This document shows positions 1 through 5,900 of a stretch of 5,900 bases of DNA, one piece after another. A program made the position numbers and the translations under genes. Positions within the stretch are counted from its first letter, which is position 1. Each line of letters starts with the position of its first letter. Location of the stretch: assembly GCA_003538495.1 (NCBI GenBank), contig DPSD01000531.1:1-5900 (forward strand), written 5' to 3'. The notes below the pieces were generated by a model. The model was not told the origin of the DNA and made no database searches. It saw only the letters and a program-made list of their open reading frames with translations. This DNA comes from Accumulibacter sp. GTDB taxonomy: Bacteria; Pseudomonadota; Gammaproteobacteria; Burkholderiales; Rhodocyclaceae.

Positions 1-1
1 G

Positions 2-181
2 GAGTTGCCGGCGACGCTGGTGATGCGCCCTTTCGATTTCGATACGCTGGCGACGCAGGCCTACACGCTCGCTTCCGACGAGCGACTCGCCGAAGCGGCC
101 AGCGTCTCGCTGGCGATTGTCGCCGTCGGCCTGCTGCCGCTGATCGCGCTGTCGCGCCAGATATCGCACGCGCGCCGCTAA
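2..181 (+). CDS. ABC transporter permease, Fe(III)-type, C-terminal fragment
   Basis: This open frame enters from the left edge and ends at TAA 179-181, leaving 59 residues. The segment ELPATLVMRPFDFDTLA, followed by AYTLASDERLAEAA, is characteristic of the C-terminus of binding-protein-dependent permeases of the FbpB/SfuB (ferric iron) type. It lies after the cytoplasmic loop that contacts the ATPase. A hydrophobic stretch (SLAIVAVGLLPLIAL, about residues 37-51 of the fragment) is the last membrane helix, followed by a short basic cytoplasmic tail ending ISHARR. By family knowledge the protein would form the inner-membrane channel of an iron(III) importer with a periplasmic binding protein and an ATPase, which would lie outside the window. 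The substrate is inferred; related thiamine or polyamine permeases are less likely but cannot be excluded from the tail alone. No terminator with a T-tract follows the stop. Confidence 0.75.
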   Translation, partial: ELPATLVMRPFDFDTLATQAYTLASDERLAEAASVSLAIVAVGLLPLIALSRQISHARR

Positions 182-250
182 CGGTCATGACTTTTTCAGG
201 CACCCCCGATCATGAAAGAAAACATGGCTCCGCCAAGCGCATAAGTTCGC

Positions 251-256
251 TACAAT
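251..256 (+). promoter_or_regulatory. possible -10 element upstream of the leader ORF/helicase
   Basis: The hexamer TACAAT matches the sigma-70 -10 consensus at five of six positions. It lies in the most AT-rich part of the gap between the permease and the helicase, about 15 bp before the Shine-Dalgarno at 271-276. No good -35 hexamer is visible 16-18 bp upstream, and there is no extended -10 TG. It may be weak, activator-dependent or fortuitous. Confidence 0.25.
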
Positions 257-270
257 CCCTGACGGGTATG

Positions 271-276
271 AGGAGG
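271..276 (+). promoter_or_regulatory. strong Shine-Dalgarno for the short ORF at 285
   Basis: AGGAGG is a perfect anti-16S match with 8 bases between it and ATG 285-287, which is ideal spacing. It is the best ribosome binding site seen in the window, yet it does not serve either candidate helicase start: ATG 370 is 93 bases and ATG 412 is 135 bases after the end of the site. It therefore supports translation of the 38-codon frame. Confidence 0.55.
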
Positions 277-284
277 AGCGCGAG

Positions 285-401
285 ATGGAACCTACATCGG
301 TCATCAGCAAAGGGCTGGTCACGACCGCCACAGGCACTTGCCGATGGTCACCGGTAGGCGGGCAATGCGATGGGCGTCGTCTGTCTTCTCTGCCCCGATG
401 A
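285..401 (+). CDS. hypothetical 38-aa leader peptide upstream of the SNF2 gene
   Basis: The frame runs from ATG 285 to TGA 399-401. It encodes a 38-residue, mildly basic, non-hydrophobic peptide starting MEPTSVISKG and ending RRLSSLPR, with no signal peptide, membrane segment or domain that I recognise. The reasons to list it are the AGGAGG site 8 bases upstream of its ATG and its position: it ends 10 bases before ATG 412, the preferred start of the helicase. A ribosome ending here could re-initiate at 412, which lacks its own clear Shine-Dalgarno, so a role in translational coupling is plausible. Its frame differs from that of the helicase, and it overlaps the alternative helicase start at 370. 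It could equally be a chance frame. I do not know a function for the peptide itself. Confidence 0.35.
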   Translation: MEPTSVISKGLVTTATGTCRWSPVGGQCDGRRLSSLPR

Positions 402-411
402 TGACAGCGCA

Positions 412-3400
412 ATGTTGACCCATTCGGCATTTGGACAGACCTGGTGGGGCAAGCAATGGCTCAACGCCCTGACCCAGATCGATTTCGCCAACCGCCTGCC
501 ACGTGGTCGCAGCTACGCCAAAAAGGGCGCGGTCAGGAACCTGACGGTCAGCGGTGGCACGATCCTGGCCAGCGTGCAGGGTTCGCGCATCCAGCCCTAC
601 CGGGTGACCATCACCGTGCCGCCGATCGCGGCACGCGCCGTGACCCGCCTGCTCGACCGGATTGCTGCCGACCCCGCGCTGATCGCCCAGATGCTCAATC
701 GGCAACTCGATCCGGCAGTGCTGGCGCTGGCCAGCGAACTTGGCATCGCCGTCTTCCCGACCCGCTGGCAGGATCTCGACCTGCGCTGTTCGTGCCCGGA
801 CTGGGCGGTGCCGTGCAAACACCTGGCGGCGGCCATCTACCTGCTCAGCCGCGAGATCGACGGCAATCCCTTCCTGGTTTTCTCGCTGCGCGGCGTCGAC
901 CTGGCAGCGGCGCTCAAGGCCCGCGACATCCACATCGGGGACGATGCCGCGGCCCCGCTACCGACGCTCGCCGAGCTGCTGCCGACGGGCGACGAAGGCG
1001 CAGCGGCCGACGCCGGGCTGCTCGACGGCCTTGATTTCTCGCTGCTGCCCGAGCTGGCCGAGCCGCTGCTGCGCGTCCTGCCGGCCCGACCGCCGTTCTT
1101 CGCCGCCGGCGATTTCCGCGAAACGATGGGGCGCGTGCTGACGCGCGTGGCGAAAGCGGCCCGCCAGGCTCTCGACACCGTAGCGACCGATCAGGATGGC
1201 CGACCCCTCCCCGCCCTGCTCGCACCGGCAGACCGACCCTGCCTGGTGCTCGACGCCAGCCATGCGCTGACGCTCACCGGCATGGCGAACATCGCCGACT
1301 GGCCGGCACTGGTGGCGGCGCTGGGCGATCTGGACCCTGCCCGCCTGCCCGACTTCCAGCCCGAGCTGGCCGCTCTGCAGCCCTTGCGCCTGCTGGCGCT
1401 GCATCTGCTCGCGCGCGGCGCCGTGGTGCCCCAGATCTTCGCGCTGAAGGCCAGCGAGGTCGGGCTGCGCTGGTTGCCCGCGAACCTCGACGCCGCCGTA
1501 CGCGAACTGCTGCGACTCGTCCAGGATGGCCTGCCGCCCGGCCGGGTGGCGCTGCGCGCGGGCCGCAAGACGCTGCCGCTGAGCGCCGAAGCGCAGGCGA
1601 TGGCGCTCTGTTCGCTGTTTCTCGACCACTTCATTCGCCAGTGGAGCGCTGCCGACCGCGAGAAGCCCGCCGGCGACAAGACGCTGGCGCTGTTCTTCGG
1701 CAGCGGACGCGCGCGCTACGACGGCCCGGGCGAAGGATCGGTCGCCGCCGGCATCCACGCCTGGCTGGCGCGTTTTCATCTCGCCCGGCGCGAGCATGCG
1801 CCGGTGCTGTGCCTGGCTGAGGGCTGGACCGGCCGTGCGGGCCAGGCGGTCGACGGGGCACCCGCGGATGAGCGGCGACAGACCGGCGAAGCAGGTCGTG
1901 ACGGCGACTTCGAGCTGTCGCTGGCGGCGGAAAGCAGCGCCGCGCTGCAGCCACCGGTGGCGCTGGCCACGGTGCTCGGCGACCCCGGCTGGGCGCAGGC
2001 GCGCTTCGCCATCCTGCAGACGGTGGCGCTGCTGGCCGAGTTCTTTTCGCCGCTCAAGGGCTACGTCAGCGCCGGCGCCCGCACGCCGCTGCGCATCGCC
2101 GCCGACGAACTGCCGGGGCTGCTCTTCGACACCCTGCCGGTGCTCCGCCTGCTCGGTATCCGGACCCTGCTGCCGAAGGCCCTGGAGCGCCTGCTGCGAC
2201 CGCGCCTGTCGCTGCAGATCAAGGGGCAGGCGCAGGACAGCGGCGGCTTCCTCAACGTCGGCGACGTTTTCGACTTCGACTGGCAGGTCGCGGTCGGCGG
2301 GCATTTGCTGTCGCGCGACGAGTTCGAGAAACTGGTGCGCGACGCCACCGGCGTGATCCGTTTCAAGGGCGCTTTTGTCTATCTCGACCCGGCCGAGATC
2401 GAGCGCCTGCGCGCCCAGCTCGCGCGGCCGGCCGAACTTTCGAGCAGCGAACTGCTGCGGGTGGCGGTCGCCGGGGAATACGCCGGCGCGCCGATCGGCC
2501 TCGACGAAGCGGCGCAGCGCCTGCTCCGGCAGTTGCTCGACGCCGGCGACGTCCCACTGCCGGCCGCGCTGCAGGCGACGCTGCGTCCCTATCAGCAGCG
2601 CGGCTATGCCTGGCTGTACCGCAACGCGCGGCTGGGCTTCGGCAGCGTCATCGCCGACGACATGGGCCTGGGCAAGACGCTGCAGGTGATCGCCACGCTG
2701 CAGAAGCTCAGCGAGGAAGGCGCGCTGACCGACGCCAAGGCTCTGGTAGTCGTTCCCACCAGCCTGTTGACCAACTGGCAGAAGGAGATCGCCCGCTTCG
2801 CGCCGGCGCTGAGCGTCGCCGTCTTCCACGGCGCCCGGCGTGAACTGGCGACGCGTCAGGGCGAGCAGCGTCCGGACGTGCTGCTCACCACCTACGGCGT
2901 CGCCCGCAGCGAAAGCGCGGCACTCAAGTCGCTGTCATGGCAGGTGCTGGTGGTCGACGAAGCGCAGAACATCAAGAACCCGGCGACCGCCCAGACGCGG
3001 GCACTGAAAGCGATCCCGGCGACCAGTTTCATCGCCATGAGCGGCACGCCGGTCGAGAACCGGCTCGCCGAATACTGGAGCATCATGGACTTCGCCAACC
3101 GCGGCTATCTCGGCAAGCTGCCGCACTTCGTCAAGGAATACGCGATACCGATCCAGACGCATCACGACCAGCAGGTCGTCGCGCGCTTCCGGCGGGTCAC
3201 CGCGCCCTTCCTGTTGCGCCGGCTGAAGTCCGACAGGAGCATCATCGACGACCTGCCGGACAAGATCGAGCAGGACCAGTACTGCACGCTGTCGGCGGCG
3301 CAGACCGCGCTGTACGAATCGGTGGTCCAGGAGGGCCTGCGCAGTCTTGCCGGCGAGTCCGATACGTTCCGGCGCCAGGGACTGGTACTGCAGATGATCT

Positions 3401-3996
3401 TGGCGCTGAAGCAGATCTGCAACCATCCGGCGCAGTATCTCAAACAGCGCCACGAGCAGGCCGGCGCCGACCTGTCGGGCAAGGCGCAGCGCTTTCTCGA
3501 ACTGATCGCGGATATCGACGCCAGTCACGGCAAGGTGCTGGTGTTCACCCAGTTCCGCGAAATGGGCGAGTTGCTGGTTTCCTGGCTGCACGAACGCTAC
3601 CGGCGCGAACCGCTGTTCCTGCACGGCGGCCTGACGCGCAATCAGCGCGATGCGCTGGTCGAGCGCTTCCAGAGCGACCGCACCGAGCGCGTCTTCATCC
3701 TTTCGTTGAAAGCCGGCGGCACTGGCCTCAACCTGACCGCGGCGTCGAGCGTGATCCACTACGACCTGTGGTGGAACCCGGCCGTCGAAGCGCAGGCGAC
3801 CGACCGCGCCTACCGCATCGGCCAGCAGCAGAACGTGCAGGTGCACCGCCTGATCACCCGCGCCACCTTCGAGGAACGGATCAATGAGATGATTCGCGCC
3901 AAGCGCGAACTCGCCGAGTTGACCGTCGGCGCCGGCGAACAGTGGATCGGCAATCTCGACGGCAAGGAACTGGAAGCGCTGTTCACCCTGCATTGA
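412..3996 (+). CDS. SWIM zinc-finger SNF2-family helicase/ATPase (HelZ-like)
   Basis: This encodes a large SWI2/SNF2 ATPase, 1194 residues from ATG 412. The N-terminus FGQTWWGKQW (7-16), then NRLPRGRSYA, is the hallmark opening of bacterial SWIM-domain proteins. The SWIM zinc finger CxCx(n)CxH follows with C126, C128, C135 and H137. A poorly conserved middle section of about 400 residues leads into a DUF3670-like segment (about 590-680; DEFEKLV, VIRFKGAFVYLDP). The motor is complete: LRPYQ (724-728), Walker A DDMGLGKT with K755, Ia VPT (781-783), DEAQ (849-852), SGTP (877-880), VFTQF (1044-1048), GGTGLNL (1102-1108) and QATDRAYRIGQ (1128-1138) with the arginine fingers. The tail TFEERI...GEQW is typical of HelZ-type proteins. 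It should translocate on DNA using ATP and remodel nucleoprotein; no substrate can be read from the sequence. ATG 370 would add 14 residues (MGVVCLLCPDDDSA) and an in-frame TAG at 355 rules out earlier starts. ATG 412 is preferred because family similarity begins there, but neither start has a good Shine-Dalgarno. Confidence 0.93.
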   Translation: MLTHSAFGQTWWGKQWLNALTQIDFANRLPRGRSYAKKGAVRNLTVSGGTILASVQGSRIQPYRVTITVPPIAARAVTRLLDRIAADPALIAQMLNRQLDPAVLALASELGIAVFPTRWQDLDLRCSCPDWAVPCKHLAAAIYLLSREIDGNPFLVFSLRGVDLAAALKARDIHIGDDAAAPLPTLAELLPTGDEGAAADAGLLDGLDFSLLPELAEPLLRVLPARPPFFAAGDFRETMGRVLTRVAKAARQALDTVATDQDGRPLPALLAPADRPCLVLDASHALTLTGMANIADWPALVAALGDLDPARLPDFQPELAALQPLRLLALHLLARGAVVPQIFALKASEVGLRWLPANLDAAVRELLRLVQDGLPPGRVALRAGRKTLPLSAEAQAMALCSLFLDHFIRQWSAADREKPAGDKTLALFFGSGRARYDGPGEGSVAAGIHAWLARFHLARREHAPVLCLAEGWTGRAGQAVDGAPADERRQTGEAGRDGDFELSLAAESSAALQPPVALATVLGDPGWAQARFAILQTVALLAEFFSPLKGYVSAGARTPLRIAADELPGLLFDTLPVLRLLGIRTLLPKALERLLRPRLSLQIKGQAQDSGGFLNVGDVFDFDWQVAVGGHLLSRDEFEKLVRDATGVIRFKGAFVYLDPAEIERLRAQLARPAELSSSELLRVAVAGEYAGAPIGLDEAAQRLLRQLLDAGDVPLPAALQATLRPYQQRGYAWLYRNARLGFGSVIADDMGLGKTLQVIATLQKLSEEGALTDAKALVVVPTSLLTNWQKEIARFAPALSVAVFHGARRELATRQGEQRPDVLLTTYGVARSESAALKSLSWQVLVVDEAQNIKNPATAQTRALKAIPATSFIAMSGTPVENRLAEYWSIMDFANRGYLGKLPHFVKEYAIPIQTHHDQQVVARFRRVTAPFLLRRLKSDRSIIDDLPDKIEQDQYCTLSAAQTALYESVVQEGLRSLAGESDTFRRQGLVLQMILALKQICNHPAQYLKQRHEQAGADLSGKAQRFLELIADIDASHGKVLVFTQFREMGELLVSWLHERYRREPLFLHGGLTRNQRDALVERFQSDRTERVFILSLKAGGTGLNLTAASSVIHYDLWWNPAVEAQATDRAYRIGQQQNVQVHRLITRATFEERINEMIRAKRELAELTVGAGEQWIGNLDGKELEALFTLH

Positions 3997-4042
3997 GCAG
4001 GCTGCGGCACGTTTGAAGATCGAGCAAGGGACTGGAACCAGG

Positions 4043-4666
4043 ATGCGCGAGCGGATAATCATCGACTTTGAAACGACCGGGCTGTCGCCGCGGCTCGGCG
4101 ACCGGGCGACCGAAGTCGCGGCGGTGGTGATCGACGAAACGGGGATCGTTGACCGCTTCCAGAGCCTGATCAACGCCGGCCGCCCCATTCCGCCCTTTAT
4201 CCAGCAACTGACCGGCATCAGCAATGCGATGATCCGCCAGGCGCCGAAGGCTGAAACGGTGATGCGCCAGCTCTTCGCCTTTATCGCCGGCCGTCCGCTG
4301 GTGGCGCACAACGCGTCGTTCGACCATGGCTTCCTGGGCGCCGAACTCGACCGCATCGGCGAATCGTATCCCGGCGGCCTGCTCTGTTCGATGAAAGTGG
4401 CCCGCCGAATCTATCCGGAAGCCCCCAATCACCGCCTGGCGACGCTGATCCAGCACGCCAGCATCGCCGTCACCGGCCAATACCACCGTGCTCTGGCAGA
4501 CGCCGAAATGACCGCCCTGCTGTGGTTGCATATGGAGCAGAAGCTGCGGCACGACTTCGCGCTGCCGGAGGTGTCGCTGGAACTGATGCAGCGGATCCAG
4601 ACCGCACCGTGCAAGGGCCTGGGAAAGTGCGTCGACAGTTTCAAGCGGCGCGCCTGCGCGGCGTAG
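4043..4666 (+). CDS. DnaQ-like DEDDh 3'-5' exonuclease
   Basis: This is a 207-residue protein with the full DEDDh active site of the DNA polymerase III epsilon/RNase T superfamily. Exo I is IIDFETTG (D8, E10), Exo II is AHNASFDHGF (D94) and Exo III is HRALADAEMT (H148, D153). These residues bind two metal ions and hydrolyse DNA or RNA from the 3' end. The nuclease fold takes up nearly the whole chain, with a short basic, cysteine-containing tail (GLGKCVDSFKRRACAA). There is no polymerase-binding or GIY-YIG extension, so it is a stand-alone exonuclease rather than evidently the replicative proofreading subunit. A TTG at 4013 would add ten residues; ATG 4043 is preferred because IIIDFETTG then sits at the usual distance from the start, with a modest TGGAA five bases upstream. 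It follows the SNF2 gene by 46 bp with no terminator between, suggesting one transcript and a shared role in DNA processing. The exact substrate is unknown. Confidence 0.9.
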   Translation: MRERIIIDFETTGLSPRLGDRATEVAAVVIDETGIVDRFQSLINAGRPIPPFIQQLTGISNAMIRQAPKAETVMRQLFAFIAGRPLVAHNASFDHGFLGAELDRIGESYPGGLLCSMKVARRIYPEAPNHRLATLIQHASIAVTGQYHRALADAEMTALLWLHMEQKLRHDFALPEVSLELMQRIQTAPCKGLGKCVDSFKRRACAA

Positions 4667-5121
4667 CCGCCAACCTGCTGGCTGCCGATGCTCGGCGAAG
4701 GAGGTGGAAGGGTGCGCGGCGCCAGCCACAGGCGCCCTGGACTGCCGCGTCGCTGGGCTCTCGCAGTGACCGCACGGTGTGGAGCCCGTCAGTGCGAACG
4801 CAGTGAAGCGGTTCAGGAGGGCGCAACGGCAGGACTCGAGCCACTTTGATGACCGCTGTCGCTGCATCCTTGATGTCCCCTGACGGCGACCTTCACTGAC
4901 CCCCGGAACGAAATCCCGGATTGACGGCGCTAGCGATGGCCGGCGATACTTTCGGGAACGGCGGAGGGGTTCCGTCACCGCCAACCTTTGCACACCCTTC
5001 GCTCCCGGTCCTTCGGCGCACGATCGCGAGCGAGACCGTCGCCAGCACGATCGCTGCCTGCCCATCGAAGCGCCCCACCGTCGTCCGCCCGTCGTCGCCA
5101 GCCAATGGCCCACAATTGCCA
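4667..5121 (+). other. intergenic stretch without a convincing gene
   Basis: These 455 bases separate the exonuclease stop from the SLOG-TIR start. I see no tRNA, CRISPR repeats, transposase remnant or confident promoter. Two small inverted repeats are present: GGCGCC at 4718-4723 and 4731-4736 (7-base loop), and GGAAC 4955-4959 with GTTCC 4969-4973 (9-base loop). Neither is followed by a T-run, so a terminator is not supported. On the + strand the SLOG-TIR frame stays open back to TGA 4897-4899, but the implied residues are rich in Ser, Pro, Thr and Ala and look unlike a domain. Open frames on the - strand through this region resemble no family I recognise. Confidence 0.6.
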
Positions 5122-5900
5122 ATGAGCAAGAGTCGCAGGAAATTCGTTCTGGTCATCGGTACCGGATGGGCGACGCCTGCCAGGCGCCGCGTCGCGCGGA
5201 TGATCGGCGCGACGCTGGTCGATTGCGGCTTCGGGCTGCTTACCGGCAACTCGACGGGCATCGACTATTGGGTCTCCGACGCCTTCTGCGCTGCGCTTCG
5301 GGAACGCGGCGAGTCGCCACAAGACACCTTCCGGCAAGTCTCGCTGGGGTGGACGCGTCTCTTCCGGCGCGGCGGCTTGCCGCTGCCGGGCTACGCCGCC
5401 ACAGCGGAATGCCGCGTTCCGGCTGCCGATGTCGAGGCCTGGAAGCGCGAAGCGATCGGCCGCTGCGATGCGGCGGTAATGGTCGGCGGCGGTCGCGGTG
5501 CGCTGGACATCGCGCGGCGCGTGATCGAACAGGGCAAGCCGGTCTTTCCCCTGCCCTTTATGGGTGGCCTCACCGGCAATTCGGACTATGTCTTCCAGGA
5601 GATACTCAAAACCTGGGACGGGCACCCGGTGCCCGGCGTCAGCCGTTCGCAGTTTCTGCGACTGGCCGAGCCCTGGGTGAGCGGCACCGGTCAATTGCGG
5701 AATCTGCTGCGCGGCACGCTGGCCGAGACGCCGGATGTCTTCATTTCCTACCGCCGCAGCGATGCACCGGCTGCTGCCGGCCGCGTCGCCAACGACCTCG
5801 CCGAGCATTTTGGCGCGCGTCGCGTCTTCCTCGACGTCAGCGGCATCGCGCCGAGCAGCGCCTGGGACGAATCGATCGAGGGCGCCCTGCGGGCGTGTGC
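5122..5900 (+). CDS. SLOG-like Rossmann domain fused to TIR domain, 3' truncated by window
   Basis: The frame starts at ATG 5122 and is still open at the window end, giving 259 complete codons. Residues 7-165 form a Rossmann-like SLOG/LOG (DprA-like) module: the first strand FVLVIGTGW (8-16), glycine loop LLTGNSTGID (39-48), VMVGGGRGALDIA (119-131), then GKPVFPLPFMGG (138-149). After a linker, a TIR domain begins at 205 with DVFISYRRSD and continues through AEHFGARRVFLDVSGI to WDESIE (248-253), where the catalytic glutamate of NADase TIRs is expected; the sequence stops shortly after. By family knowledge SLOG domains bind nucleotides or nucleotide-derived signals and TIR domains cleave NAD+. 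The combination suggests a ligand-gated NAD-depleting immune effector, which is an inference. ATG 5122 is chosen because the SLOG strand follows directly. No Shine-Dalgarno is visible, and TTG 5116, ATG 4936 or TTG 4921 are in-frame alternatives. The C-terminus may carry further domains. Confidence 0.82.
   Translation, partial: MSKSRRKFVLVIGTGWATPARRRVARMIGATLVDCGFGLLTGNSTGIDYWVSDAFCAALRERGESPQDTFRQVSLGWTRLFRRGGLPLPGYAATAECRVPAADVEAWKREAIGRCDAAVMVGGGRGALDIARRVIEQGKPVFPLPFMGGLTGNSDYVFQEILKTWDGHPVPGVSRSQFLRLAEPWVSGTGQLRNLLRGTLAETPDVFISYRRSDAPAAAGRVANDLAEHFGARRVFLDVSGIAPSSAWDESIEGALRAC

Noticed and set aside
185..220. Possible terminator after the permease: TTTCA 194-198 with TGAAA 213-217, and two TCATGA palindromes
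   Set aside because: The stem is short and AT-rich with a 14-base loop and no following T-run, so it is not a credible intrinsic terminator. The palindromes are too short to call an operator.
958..2829. 623-codon open frame on the - strand inside the SNF2 gene
   Set aside because: It is fully antisense to a clearly recognised protein. GC-rich codons make the opposite strand open, and its translation is low-complexity (Gln, Arg, Ala rich) with no domain motifs.
2935..4356. 473-codon - strand frame across the helicase end and the exonuclease
   Set aside because: It overlaps two real genes, including their conserved catalytic motifs, and its translation resembles no family. It is a shadow frame.
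4522..4806. 94-codon + strand frame overlapping the end of the exonuclease gene
   Set aside because: Its first half is an out-of-frame reading of the exonuclease and the rest is Arg/Ala-rich without motifs or a ribosome site.
3983..5122. 379-codon - strand frame covering the exonuclease and the 455-bp gap
   Set aside because: Half of it is antisense to the DEDDh exonuclease. The part in the gap shows no domain, no good ribosome site and Ser/Arg-rich composition.
4893..5808. Overlapping - strand frames (4893-5261 and 4975-5808) opposite the SLOG-TIR gene
   Set aside because: The + strand frame carries recognisable SLOG and TIR motifs, whereas these - strand translations carry none.
1..5900. 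CRISPR array, tRNA, rRNA or insertion sequence
   Set aside because: I saw no regularly spaced repeats, cloverleaf sequence, rRNA-like stretch, transposase motif or terminal inverted repeats with target duplications.

Overview
This is a GC-rich window from a Gram-negative bacterium. Codon use, the C-terminus of the iron-type ABC permease and the style of the DEDDh exonuclease suggest a betaproteobacterium, possibly Rhodocyclales/Accumulibacter-like. That placement is an impression from sequence style, not a search result. All recognisable genes lie on the + strand. The long open frames on the - strand are antisense shadows of high-GC coding sequence.

Layout: (1) Positions 1-181 hold the last 59 codons of an ABC-transporter inner-membrane permease of the Fe(III) (FbpB/SfuB) type, unrelated to what follows. 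(2) Positions 182-411 are a gap with a weak -10-like element and a near-consensus Shine-Dalgarno. That site serves a 38-codon open frame (285-401) ending just before the most likely helicase start at 412. (3) Positions 412-3996 encode a very large SWI2/SNF2 ATPase. An N-terminal WWG-type region and a SWIM zinc finger sit in the same polypeptide as a DUF3670-like segment and a complete two-lobed SNF2 motor. (4) Positions 4043-4666 encode a DnaQ-like DEDDh 3'-5' exonuclease, 46 bp downstream and probably co-transcribed. (5) Positions 4667-5121 are about 455 bp with no convincing gene and only weak inverted repeats. (6) Position 5122 to the window end holds the 5' part of a gene for a SLOG-like nucleotide-binding Rossmann domain fused to a TIR domain, cut off inside the TIR domain.

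The helicase and exonuclease look like a two-gene DNA/nucleoprotein-processing unit. The SLOG-TIR protein has the architecture of a nucleotide-sensing NAD-consuming immune effector, with sensor and effector in one chain. The 455-bp gap argues against simple co-transcription with the helicase pair. A small defence neighbourhood is therefore a reasonable hypothesis, but the window does not prove it. The most interesting items are the SLOG-TIR fusion, the SWIM-SNF2 fusion with its exonuclease neighbour, and the short upstream frame that owns the best ribosome binding site in the window.
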